Source: RHLJ01 sp048058975 (GTDB lineage Bacteria > Bacteroidota > Rhodothermia > Balneolales > Balneolaceae). From it: a stretch of 64,000 nucleotides of DNA. The stretch spans positions 124,001 to 188,000 of the forward strand of contig JBLLNP010000002.1 of assembly GCA_048058975.1 (NCBI GenBank). The letters run 5' to 3'. The notes under the pieces were generated by a model. The model saw only the letters and a program-made list of their open reading frames with translations, was not told where the DNA came from and did no database searches. A program made the position numbers and the translations under genes. Within the stretch, counting starts at the first letter, position 1. Each line of letters begins with the position of its first letter. Shown here piece by piece: positions 9,485-17,363 of this stretch.

Positions 9485-10774
9485 TTGCTAGACGACGTTA
9501 AAAATTCAGATATAGAGAAAGAAAGAGTGATGCTGGTTGGGCTGTATGGGCCTGATATCTCCCGAAAACAAGCTGAGGAGTATTTAGAGGAGCTGGAAAT
9601 GCTCACTGATACCGCGGGCGGAATTACTATTGAGAAAGTACTTCAGAACAGAACCAGGCCGGATGTTTCCACTTATGTTGGAAAAGGGAAATTGCAGGAA
9701 TTGAAAGGTCAGATGAAAGGCTTGAACATTGATACCGTCATTTTTGATGACGACCTTTCCCCAACACAGATTCGAAATATTGAAGCAGGAACTGATGCCA
9801 AAGTTTTGGACAGAAGTGCGTTGATTTTGGATATCTTTGCATCAAGAGCTAAAACCTCGGCAGCTAAAACCCAGGTTGAACTGGCTCAGCTTCAGTATTT
9901 ACTTCCCAGACTTACCCGGTACTGGACTCACCTTTCCAGGCAAAGTGGTGGGATCGGAACAAAAGGACCAGGTGAAACTCAGATCGAGACGGATAGAAGA
10001 ATTATAGGGCAGCGTATTGGTGTATTGAAAAGCAAACTCGAAAAGCTTGACAGGCAAAGAACTACTCAGCGTAAGAGCCGGGAAAGTATGACCCGTATTT
10101 CACTGGTCGGATATACAAACGCGGGGAAATCAACACTGATGAACACCTTCACCGAAACGAATGTACTTGCAGAGAATCGGTTGTTTGCGACTTTAGATTC
10201 TACGGTTCGCCGGCATCAATTAGAGAATCATGAAGTGCTTCTTTCAGACACGGTAGGTTTTATTAGAAAACTTCCACACAATCTTATTGAGAGCTTTAAG
10301 TCTACATTGGATGAAGTGCGGGAAGCGGATATTCTTCTGCATGTGGTAGATGGTTCATCCAACATGGCGCATGAGTACATCGAGGTTGTTGAGGCAACGC
10401 TGGAGGAGATTAAAGCAACGAATAAACGGACACTTCTTGTACTTAACAAAGTGGATAAAATGGATGCGGAACAAATTGCATATATGCGTGATGAATATCC
10501 GGGAGCTTGTTTTATCTCAGCCGAAAGAGGTATCGGGTTATCAAATCTGGAAGAAAGAATTGAAGAGTTAATTGAAGATAATTATGTCACGAAAACGCTT
10601 CGGATTCCGGTTGCCAAGTACAAAGCAGTAGCGTTTATTCACGAACATGCTACGGTTGAACATGAGGAGTATATCGATAGCGACGTGGAACTTACGTTTA
10701 ATATTTCCAAAAAAGATTTCAAGCAATTATCCCATTTGTTAGATACTATTGGGGCGGAGAAAGAAGTTATCTAG
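9485..10774 (+). CDS. hflX: GTPase HflX
   Basis: 429 residues. The N-terminal HflX-specific domain contains LVGLYGPDIS and the conserved TYVGKGKLQEL. The middle helical part carries the Arg/Gly signature SGGIGTKGPGETQ, and then comes the GTPase domain with G1 GYTNAGKST (209-217), G3 DTVGF (~255) and G4 NKVD (~320). HflX binds 50S subunits and splits or rescues stalled ribosomes in heat and other stress. The first possible start is TTG at 9485, preceded by AAAGGA; an in-frame ATG at 9530 (MLVGLYG) is the alternative and would shorten the protein by 15 residues. Tightly packed between the membrane-protein gene and the CBS gene. Confidence 0.95.
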   Translation: MLDDVKNSDIEKERVMLVGLYGPDISRKQAEEYLEELEMLTDTAGGITIEKVLQNRTRPDVSTYVGKGKLQELKGQMKGLNIDTVIFDDDLSPTQIRNIEAGTDAKVLDRSALILDIFASRAKTSAAKTQVELAQLQYLLPRLTRYWTHLSRQSGGIGTKGPGETQIETDRRIIGQRIGVLKSKLEKLDRQRTTQRKSRESMTRISLVGYTNAGKSTLMNTFTETNVLAENRLFATLDSTVRRHQLENHEVLLSDTVGFIRKLPHNLIESFKSTLDEVREADILLHVVDGSSNMAHEYIEVVEATLEEIKATNKRTLLVLNKVDKMDAEQIAYMRDEYPGACFISAERGIGLSNLEERIEELIEDNYVTKTLRIPVAKYKAVAFIHEHATVEHEEYIDSDVELTFNISKKDFKQLSHLLDTIGAEKEVI

Positions 10775-10776
10775 CT

Positions 10777-11439
10777 ATGCAGGTACGAGAAATATTAAAT
10801 ACTAACATCGCCCCACTGAAAATCACAGATACGGTGGCCTTGGCTTTAACCAAACTGGATTTACTTCACACAACCAAATTCCCGGTTGTTGACATGGGGA
10901 AGCTTGTAGGAATGGTTTCTTTGGAAACATTGATTGAGGTTGAAAATGAACAGGTGCTTTTAAGTCAGGTTCCTTTAGATGAACCTGTTTCTCTGCCACA
11001 GGAACAACACCTTTTTGAAGCAACCCGAAAGATGCTTTCTCATGAACTCTTTATTGTTCCTGTTGTTGATGGGGAAATGAATTTTCTAGGAGTTATCAAG
11101 AAGCGGGAAGTACTCGAAGCACTGGGTAACTTATTTAACCTGCAGTCATTCGGGTCTGTTCTTACTATCGAAATGATGCCTTATGATTTCACGCTTTCGG
11201 AAATGATCAGGATTATTGAGTCGGAGGACGCAAAAATTCTGGGAGTTGCAGTTCAAAAACCGGGAGATACAAATGAATTTTATCGAGTTTCGGTGAAGCT
11301 TAACCTGGAAGATTCCTCTGCCGTAAGTGCTGCTTTGCAACGTTATGGATACGTGGTAACATCACAAATAAGTAGTGCCGCAATGGAAAAAGATTTTTCT
11401 GACAGAGCTGACGAACTTATTCGCTATCTTGACATATAA
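10777..11439 (+). CDS. CBS-pair domain protein
   Basis: 220 residues, starting two bases after the hflX stop. Two CBS motifs cover roughly residues 1-55 and 67-118 (TTKFPVVDMGKLVGMVS and LFIVPVVDGEMNFLGVI). The remaining ~100 residues have an ACT-like beta-alpha pattern. CBS pairs usually bind adenosine nucleotides and regulate a partner. The sequence gives no hint of the ligand; co-transcription with hflX is likely from spacing. Confidence 0.82.
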   Translation: MQVREILNTNIAPLKITDTVALALTKLDLLHTTKFPVVDMGKLVGMVSLETLIEVENEQVLLSQVPLDEPVSLPQEQHLFEATRKMLSHELFIVPVVDGEMNFLGVIKKREVLEALGNLFNLQSFGSVLTIEMMPYDFTLSEMIRIIESEDAKILGVAVQKPGDTNEFYRVSVKLNLEDSSAVSAALQRYGYVVTSQISSAAMEKDFSDRADELIRYLDI

Positions 11440-11471
11440 GGAGTAAACCTAACCCATATTTCGCGATCTAA

Positions 11472-14465
11472 ATGCGCTTCGTTGTCAAAAGCTGCTTCTT
11501 ACTTACTTCTCTATTTTTGATTGGACATCCGGTGCACTCTCAGGATATCCAAAAAGCTTCTACCTCTCATTATGAAAGGGGAATAGCACTATACAATTCT
11601 GGCTTCTTTGAAGAATCAACGGGTGAACTTGAAACGTTTAAGCAGAATAATCCAAGGCACGAGTTAGCTATTTCGGCTGATTATTATATAGCACGTTCCA
11701 AGACGGGAGCTGACTCACTGAATATCGAATCCTATTACCAGGAATTTATTCTTGAATATCCTGGTAGTGATCTTTCAGTTATTCTTCTTAAAGATTTAGG
11801 GCATCGTTTTACCGATTCGGGCAACTACAGTGAAGCCATTACATACTATAATCAAGCGGTCAACTCGTGGATGGGAAAATCTAAGGCCGCTGAAACTATA
11901 TACTGGGTTGCAGAAGCAGCTGCTGAGAAACAAGATTATGTTGAGTCCCGGTATTACTTTCTCAAGTTAGCAGACGATTATCCGCAGTCGCACTGGGCTC
12001 CCAAAGCATTATATGCCCGGGGTAGATTATATCTCTCAGAAAACGAATATGACTCTTCTGCTACGGCTTTTGAGCTCCTAAAGGCACGTTACCCAAATAA
12101 TCCTATAACCCGTCGAGTTGGTACAGCCTTGGGTGAATCCTATTATCAACAGGGGAGGTATCAGGAAGCGATTGAAGCTTTAAATGCTCAAATGCCATAT
12201 TTAGATGAACAGTCGAAGATCAAGGCTTTATTTTTGATGGCTGAAGCACACAATTATCTTGGTAATTATGATGAAGCCACCAAAGATTACCTCCAATACA
12301 TCAATCTTACCAAAGGAACAGAATTGGAAGCGGCTGCACATTATGGGTTGGGTTGGTTGTATCATCGGCAGGGAGTTTATCACTGGGCGGCGCAATCTTT
12401 CGAGAAAGCAATTACCGGAGATAACGAGCTTTCCAGGAAAGCAACTTATTATGAAGCAGTAAACCATAAGCTTGCCGGGAATTTCCAACGCTCGATGCAG
12501 ACTTTTCAGGAATTCGGCGATAAGTATAAATCAGGTTTGTGGGTAGAGGAAGCATACTATGAATGGGCAATTTCTGCCTTTGAAGGTGGAAATTATGGAG
12601 AATCGATTGAGACGCTGCTCACACTGGTTCGTAATCAGGAAAATCTTAAAGATCCCGGGAAAATTTATACCATGTTGGGCGAGGCTTATTTTGCTAACAA
12701 TGAGTTTACTCGTGCCACTCAGGCTTTCGAAGAAGCCGAAAAAGTAGGGAATATCGATCCGGCGCTTAAACGTCAGGCAAGATTTCAGAAGGCATGGATT
12801 TTATTCAGAAATCAAGCCTACGAACAGGCACAACCCATCTTTGAATCAGTGTATGCCGAAGCTCCAACTACAGAACTGGGAGAAGAAGCATTATTCTGGA
12901 GCGCAGACAGTTACTACAAACTGGATCAGTTCTCTAATTCAGCTCGTCGTTTTGATATGTTCATCAAAAACTATCCGAATAATGAAATGGTTGGGGCTGC
13001 CAAATATTCATTGGGATGGAGTTACTTCAAAACAGGTCAGTATGATTTAGCTGTTGGTCCGCTGGAGGATTTCCTTAACAACTACGAACCACCTCCAATC
13101 GCGCTTTTCCCATATGACATTGATACAAAATTGAGAATTGGAGATGCCTACTATGCTTTGGGAGATTACCGAAATGCTATTCAGTTTTACAATCAGGCGA
13201 TAGGTGCTGAGCCCGGTGGAGATTACGCCATGTTTCAGGTAGCAAACAGCTACTATCGATCAAACCGGACCTTTGAAGCAGTTAGTAACTTCCGCAGAAT
13301 GCTAAGGATTTACCCGTTCAGTCGATTGCGTGAACAAGCTCAATACAACGTAGCCTATATTTATCTGAATACTTCAAATTACTCTCAGGCGATTGAAGAA
13401 TTCCAGACGGTAATCAATAAATATCCCGGTACCGACTGGGCGGCCCGTTCGCAGTACAACATCGGCGATGCTTATTACAACGCAGGGGAGTATAACCGCG
13501 CGATTGAAGCATACAAAAAAGTACTCGACAACTATCCTCGAAGCCGTTATATCTTCGAGGCGATTAACGGGATTCAGTATGCTCAGCTTTCTTCTGGTGG
13601 GCAGGATTCCAGTTCGGTAATTCTGGAAGATTTTCTTGGAGATAATCCCCAGAGCTCTACAGCTGACCAACTAAGATACCGACAAGCAGAAACAGTGTTT
13701 CAAACAGGAGATTATGAAGGTGCTATTCGAGAGTTCCGCCAATACCTCAGAGTTACCAATTCGGATGATCTGGCACCTGAAGCCTATTCAAACTTAGGGG
13801 AATCCTACCGCCAACTTGGTCAGATTGACAGAGCCATTAGCTCCTACCAAACCATTGTGGATGATTACCCGAATGACAGTCAGGTCCCATCCGCATTAAC
13901 TTCTTTGGGTCTTTTGTATTATGAGCAAGGCGAATACGAAACTTCACACGGTTACTTCGATCAGCTACTCAGAACAGCCAGTCGTTTCGCTCAGGAAGCT
14001 TACATTGGAATGGGTAATGCGAGTCTTGCTCAGGGAGAACTGGAAACAGCTCGTGAAGAATATGAAAGTGCACTTCAGGTTAATTCCGGTAATGAAGCTG
14101 CCAGCGTAGGATTAGGAAAAGTAGCAAGAGCCGAAGCTGAATATGTCGAAGCTCGAAACATTCTTGCTCCAATTGCCGAGCGTAATACGACAGAAATTGG
14201 AGCTGAAGCTCAGTTCTTTCTTGGTAGAATTCAACAGGATCAGAACAACTTTGAGGAGGCCATCGCAGAATATGCTAAAGTTAAAGTGCTTTTCGAAGCT
14301 TTTGACAGCTGGGTTTCATTGGCTATGTACCATTCCGCTGAAAGTAATATCCTCCTCGGCAACCGGGGAGATGCCCTGGCCATTCTAAACGAAATCATCG
14401 AAAATTACCCAGGTACAGAAGCTGCTCAAAAAGCACAAGCGCTCATCGACCAGACGGATTCTTGA
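11472..14465 (+). CDS. Exported protein of ~20 or more tetratricopeptide repeats
   Basis: 997 residues with an N-terminal signal peptide (hydrophobic core to ~20, cleavage near VHSQ). The rest is almost entirely TPR units of about 34-37 residues with the recurring pattern (A)-Y-Y-x-G-(D/E/Q)-Y-x-x-A-(I)-x-x-(Y/F) and YP-N/G turns. TPR superhelices act as protein scaffolds, and long periplasmic ones in Bacteroidota often belong to envelope assembly. It follows the CBS gene by 32 bp. No catalytic domain or sorting domain was seen. Confidence 0.85.
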   Translation: MRFVVKSCFLLTSLFLIGHPVHSQDIQKASTSHYERGIALYNSGFFEESTGELETFKQNNPRHELAISADYYIARSKTGADSLNIESYYQEFILEYPGSDLSVILLKDLGHRFTDSGNYSEAITYYNQAVNSWMGKSKAAETIYWVAEAAAEKQDYVESRYYFLKLADDYPQSHWAPKALYARGRLYLSENEYDSSATAFELLKARYPNNPITRRVGTALGESYYQQGRYQEAIEALNAQMPYLDEQSKIKALFLMAEAHNYLGNYDEATKDYLQYINLTKGTELEAAAHYGLGWLYHRQGVYHWAAQSFEKAITGDNELSRKATYYEAVNHKLAGNFQRSMQTFQEFGDKYKSGLWVEEAYYEWAISAFEGGNYGESIETLLTLVRNQENLKDPGKIYTMLGEAYFANNEFTRATQAFEEAEKVGNIDPALKRQARFQKAWILFRNQAYEQAQPIFESVYAEAPTTELGEEALFWSADSYYKLDQFSNSARRFDMFIKNYPNNEMVGAAKYSLGWSYFKTGQYDLAVGPLEDFLNNYEPPPIALFPYDIDTKLRIGDAYYALGDYRNAIQFYNQAIGAEPGGDYAMFQVANSYYRSNRTFEAVSNFRRMLRIYPFSRLREQAQYNVAYIYLNTSNYSQAIEEFQTVINKYPGTDWAARSQYNIGDAYYNAGEYNRAIEAYKKVLDNYPRSRYIFEAINGIQYAQLSSGGQDSSSVILEDFLGDNPQSSTADQLRYRQAETVFQTGDYEGAIREFRQYLRVTNSDDLAPEAYSNLGESYRQLGQIDRAISSYQTIVDDYPNDSQVPSALTSLGLLYYEQGEYETSHGYFDQLLRTASRFAQEAYIGMGNASLAQGELETAREEYESALQVNSGNEAASVGLGKVARAEAEYVEARNILAPIAERNTTEIGAEAQFFLGRIQQDQNNFEEAIAEYAKVKVLFEAFDSWVSLAMYHSAESNILLGNRGDALAILNEIIENYPGTEAAQKAQALIDQTDS

Positions 14466-14479
14466 TTTATTCGAAGAAG

Positions 14480-14610
14480 CCTCCCCTTGAGGGGAGTACG
14501 GCGAAGCCGGGAGGGGTGTCAGATGTAGGTCTGGAATTTAATTAGAACACCCTTCGTCTCGATTCTCCCGAATTCTCGTGATCATCGATCCACCTCCCCC
14601 AAGGGAGGAC
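14480..14610. repeat. GC-rich intergenic inverted-repeat element, copy 1
   Basis: The left end is CTCCCCTTGAGGGGAG and the right end is a near-complementary CTCCCCCAAGGGAGGAC, with AGGGGTGT and ACACCCT pairing inside. The same ordered blocks recur at 34934-35057 and 54227-54348. This copy sits 15 bp after the TPR gene stop, and its right end reads in frame into aroA, which would wrongly extend that gene upstream. Confidence 0.8.
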
Positions 14611-14712
14611 TTAAAAGAAACCCTAAAACAATTAGTGTTTCCCTGCAACATTCCTTTCCCGAATTCGCTAAATTCACTCGCTCGAAAATCTAAAAAAGCT
14701 TCCTGTTCATCG

Positions 14713-15999
14713 ATGATAAAAACCGTTGTTCCAGCCGATTCATTAAGAGGTACAATAACTCCACCGCCGGATAAATCCATTTCTCAGAGAGCGGCTATTT
14801 TTTCGTTATTGCATGATGGAAAATCCATTATCAGAAATTACTCTCCGGCAGAAGATCCTCAAAGTGCGTTGATGTGCGTAGAGCAGCTTGGAGCAGATGT
14901 AACGTTGGTAGGTGATGTGGTTTCCATTGAAGGAAGAGGCAGATACGGAATCCGCCCAATGTCTGATGAGCTGGATTGCGGGAACTCCGGGACTGCCATG
15001 CGCTTGCTTTCCGGCGTGTTGGTTGGTGCAGGAGTGGGCGTGAAGTTGATCGGTGATCCATCGCTTTCTTCCAGAACCATGAAACGGATTATTGAGCCAT
15101 TGGAAGCCATGGGGGCACATATTCTCGCGAGAAATGGGGCCTACGCTCCTTTATTTGTAACTCGAGAAGATCCGTTGGTTCCGATGGATTACGAACTACC
15201 TATTGCCAGCGCACAGTTGAAGTCCTGTATTTTGCTGGCAGGCTTGTTTGGAGAAACTCCAACAAAGGTGATCGAGACCCTGCCAAGCCGTGACCATACC
15301 GAGCGTCTTCTCAATCTTGGCATTGAAGAAAAGGATGGTAGAAAAATTATTTCTGCCTCACTGAAAGATGAAGTCCCAAATCAGAGTTATACCATTCCGG
15401 CAGATTTTTCAGCTGCGGCATTCTGGTTGGTGGCGGGATCTATCGTGGAAGACTCTGAAATTAAACTCGAAGCAGTTGGGCTAAATCCCACCCGAACAGC
15501 ACTTCTGGAAATTCTGAAGAAAATGGGTGCCGACATCGCCATTGAAAATGAACGCATGGAAGGAGCAGAACCTGTTGGTGATATTATTGTTAAATCTGCG
15601 GAATTACGATCTATTCAAATAGAAGAAGAACTCATACCGAATTGCATAGATGAGCTTCCCATCATTGCGGTAGCCATGACCTTCGCTTATGGAACTTCCG
15701 TTATTTCCGGAGCTGGAGAACTTCGGCATAAAGAAACCGATCGTATCATGGCTATTGCCAAAATGCTGAAAGCGGTCGGAGCTAACTACGAAGAAATGGA
15801 AGATGGATTGGTGATTCGGGGTAATCCGGATTTCAAATTTAAATCAGGTCGTTTCCGAAGTTTCCACGACCACCGTATTGCAATGGCCTCTGCAATACTT
15901 TCCCTCAAAGGAAGTGACGATTCCCATATCGAAGATGCTGAATGTGCGGCAGTTTCCTACAAAGGCTTCTGGGATGATTTGGAAACACTTTCTAGCTGA
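14713..15999 (+). CDS. aroA: 3-phosphoshikimate 1-carboxyvinyltransferase (EPSP synthase)
   Basis: 428 residues from ATG 14713. It catalyses transfer of the enolpyruvyl group of PEP to shikimate-3-phosphate in aromatic amino acid synthesis. Family motifs: PPPDKSISQR (~16-25), DCGNSGTAMR (~89), RDHTER (~193), the active-site ELRHKETDR (~336) and DHRIAMA (~387). The frame is open back to an ATG at 14578, but that extension is low-complexity sequence from the preceding repeat; 14713 gives the usual family length and N-terminus (KTVVPADSLRGTITPPPDKS). The element at 14480-14610 separates it from the TPR gene. Confidence 0.95.
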   Translation: MIKTVVPADSLRGTITPPPDKSISQRAAIFSLLHDGKSIIRNYSPAEDPQSALMCVEQLGADVTLVGDVVSIEGRGRYGIRPMSDELDCGNSGTAMRLLSGVLVGAGVGVKLIGDPSLSSRTMKRIIEPLEAMGAHILARNGAYAPLFVTREDPLVPMDYELPIASAQLKSCILLAGLFGETPTKVIETLPSRDHTERLLNLGIEEKDGRKIISASLKDEVPNQSYTIPADFSAAAFWLVAGSIVEDSEIKLEAVGLNPTRTALLEILKKMGADIAIENERMEGAEPVGDIIVKSAELRSIQIEEELIPNCIDELPIIAVAMTFAYGTSVISGAGELRHKETDRIMAIAKMLKAVGANYEEMEDGLVIRGNPDFKFKSGRFRSFHDHRIAMASAILSLKGSDDSHIEDAECAAVSYKGFWDDLETLSS

Positions 16000-16034
16000 G
16001 TTTTGAGTTAGTAGTTTACTTTACGGTTTAAAAA

Positions 16035-16505
16035 ATGAGGACAATAGCTATAATATTATTGCTTTCTAGTTGTTCCTATTTGTTGGATGATCCACCAGTT
16101 TTCGAACGAGTTGTATTTAGAACTCAAAAGGATTCTCATAGGGTTGATCATTTTCTCATGATCCCCTCAAATTTTGAAGAAAAATATATAATAGGAGATC
16201 ATGAGAGGGAAAAAGATTACGTATTTCCTGATTCTAGTATAATTTTTATTACTGATGATATTACTGGTAATTCTTTTGCAAACAGTAAAAACCTTAAAGG
16301 ATTAGATTTTCTGACACTGAGTAATTATTGGGATTCGAAAGAAGCTAATCTTGAAGGAATACAAGAAGATGGTCGGGTTTGGAGGCAAAAGAAATTAGAA
16401 GGTGTTACGGTTGGTTATCTTAATGTGCATGTGTTGCAGAAAGAAAAGTTCGATTCTATAATAAATTCTCTTAACTCAGAAAGAGTTACGAGAAGGTTGA
16501 ACTAA
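16035..16505 (+). CDS. Small hypothetical lipoprotein
   Basis: 156 residues with a very short signal (MRTIAIILLLSSC; Cys13 would be lipidated), then a polar mature chain with no recognised domain. Codon use is more AT-rich than in aroA upstream. It begins 35 bp after the aroA stop. It could be an orphan gene; the lipobox and the sustained frame support it being real. Confidence 0.55.
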   Translation: MRTIAIILLLSSCSYLLDDPPVFERVVFRTQKDSHRVDHFLMIPSNFEEKYIIGDHEREKDYVFPDSSIIFITDDITGNSFANSKNLKGLDFLTLSNYWDSKEANLEGIQEDGRVWRQKKLEGVTVGYLNVHVLQKEKFDSIINSLNSERVTRRLN

Positions 16506-16590
16506 AAGTCGTCATAATGAACTCGTTTCAGCATCTGTAGGGAGCCTCTCTTTGTTATGTATCTTTTCAAATCAACGTTTCAATCTTTGC

Positions 16591-16618
16591 AGATCCAGGA
16601 TCAAGTCCGGGATAACAG
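16591..16618. repeat. Short degenerate hairpin in the hsp20 upstream region
   Basis: A degenerate hairpin (ATCCAGGA / TCCGGGAT, one mismatch) followed by ATAACAG, resembling the ATTCC/GGAAT repeat family. The rest of 16506-16739 shows no gene; an upstream activator site for the sigma-54 promoter at 16740 would be expected in this stretch, but I cannot identify one. Confidence 0.4.
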
Positions 16619-16739
16619 ATGGGATTATATCAGAAACGAAAGCACACTTTTTAACTCTTCATTACTTGCTCTGAATTCCTAGTTCCATGCTTTGCATGTC
16701 AAGGTGTCAATACGTCAGTTTCTAAAAACTCATCTAATC

Positions 16740-16756
16740 TTGGCATTGTGCTTGCT
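16740..16756 (+). promoter_or_regulatory. Sigma-54 (RpoN) type -24/-12 promoter of hsp20
   Basis: The sequence TTGGCATTGTGCTTGCT matches the sigma-54 consensus (TTGGCAcg-N4-TTGCT) at all core positions, with the GG and GC dinucleotides exactly 10 bases apart. Transcription would begin near 16767, giving a ~24-nt leader with the AAAAGGTG ribosome site before ATG 16791. No other gap I checked has such a match. Confidence 0.65.
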
Positions 16757-16790
16757 TTACTCACTGTGAATTTAACAAAAGGTGAGCGCT

Positions 16791-17225
16791 ATGGGAGACT
16801 TCACAGAATTTGGAATCGAAATTGAAAAGCATCTTTCCAAGATCGGAAAAGATGTACAGCAGTTCATGGAGAAGGTGGTACCTCTGACTAATGAGGACAA
16901 AGACTTTGCTCCCGACTGCGACATCGTGGAAAGCGATGAGGAATATAAAATCCTGCTGGATCTTCCCGGACTTGCAAAAAAAGAAATTGGAATTGCTTTA
17001 AAGAATAATGTACTCACTGTAAAAGGTGAGCGTGAAATTAAAGCCGGAGAAGGTGAAGAGTTTAAACGTCAGGAAAGAAAACGTGGGGCTTTTGCCCGTT
17101 CATTTGCTCTGCCAGAGAATGTGAACTCTGCCGAGATCAGCGCGAATTTCAGGAACGGAGTGTTAACCGTGTCTATGCCAAAATCAGATAAGCTGAAAGA
17201 CACCACTTCTATCCCGGTGAACTAG
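16791..17225 (+). CDS. Hsp20/alpha-crystallin small heat-shock protein
   Basis: 144 residues. The alpha-crystallin domain covers ~40-135, with the IVESDEEYKILLDLPGLAKKEI strand region starting near 45 and the hallmark GVLTVSMPK (A-x-x-x-n-GVL motif) near 121. It is an ATP-independent holdase that keeps unfolded clients ready for DnaK, encoded next downstream. A GTG at 16782 is in frame, but AAAAGGTG (16777-16784) is the likely ribosome-binding site for ATG 16791. Regulation: a sigma-54 type promoter at 16740-16756. Confidence 0.92.
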   Translation: MGDFTEFGIEIEKHLSKIGKDVQQFMEKVVPLTNEDKDFAPDCDIVESDEEYKILLDLPGLAKKEIGIALKNNVLTVKGEREIKAGEGEEFKRQERKRGAFARSFALPENVNSAEISANFRNGVLTVSMPKSDKLKDTTSIPVN

Positions 17226-17228
17226 TTT

Positions 17229-17342
17229 TATGCCACGGAATCACAAAAACACAAAATGAATGATGATATGTGGCAAATAAGAACAAACATTTTAACAATA
17301 AACGAAAACATAATTTGTGATTTAGTGCTTTAGTGGCAATCA
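17229..17342. repeat. TGCCAC...GTGGCA inverted-repeat element between hsp20 and dnaK
   Basis: The left arm starts TGCCACGGAATCAC (17231) and the right arm ends TTAGTGCTTTAGTGGCA (to 17338). They pair over about 30 bases with mismatches, with a further GTGGCA at 17270. Similar words recur as interspersed repeats in Bacteroidota genomes (from memory). It fills almost the whole 138-bp gap, so any dnaK promoter must lie within it. Confidence 0.6.
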
Positions 17343-17363
17343 CAACAAAACAGATTTAGACCA

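Noticed and set aside
14578..14712. In-frame upstream extension of aroA to ATG 14578.
   Set aside because: The extension is encoded largely by the right end of the repeat element and flanking sequence; the 428-residue form from 14713 has the normal family N-terminus.
17310..17342. TTAGTGCTTTAGTGG before dnaK as a CIRCE operator for HrcA.
   Set aside because: CIRCE needs TTAGCACTC-N9-GAGTGCTAA; only a loose half resemblance exists, and it is explained by the inverted-repeat element.
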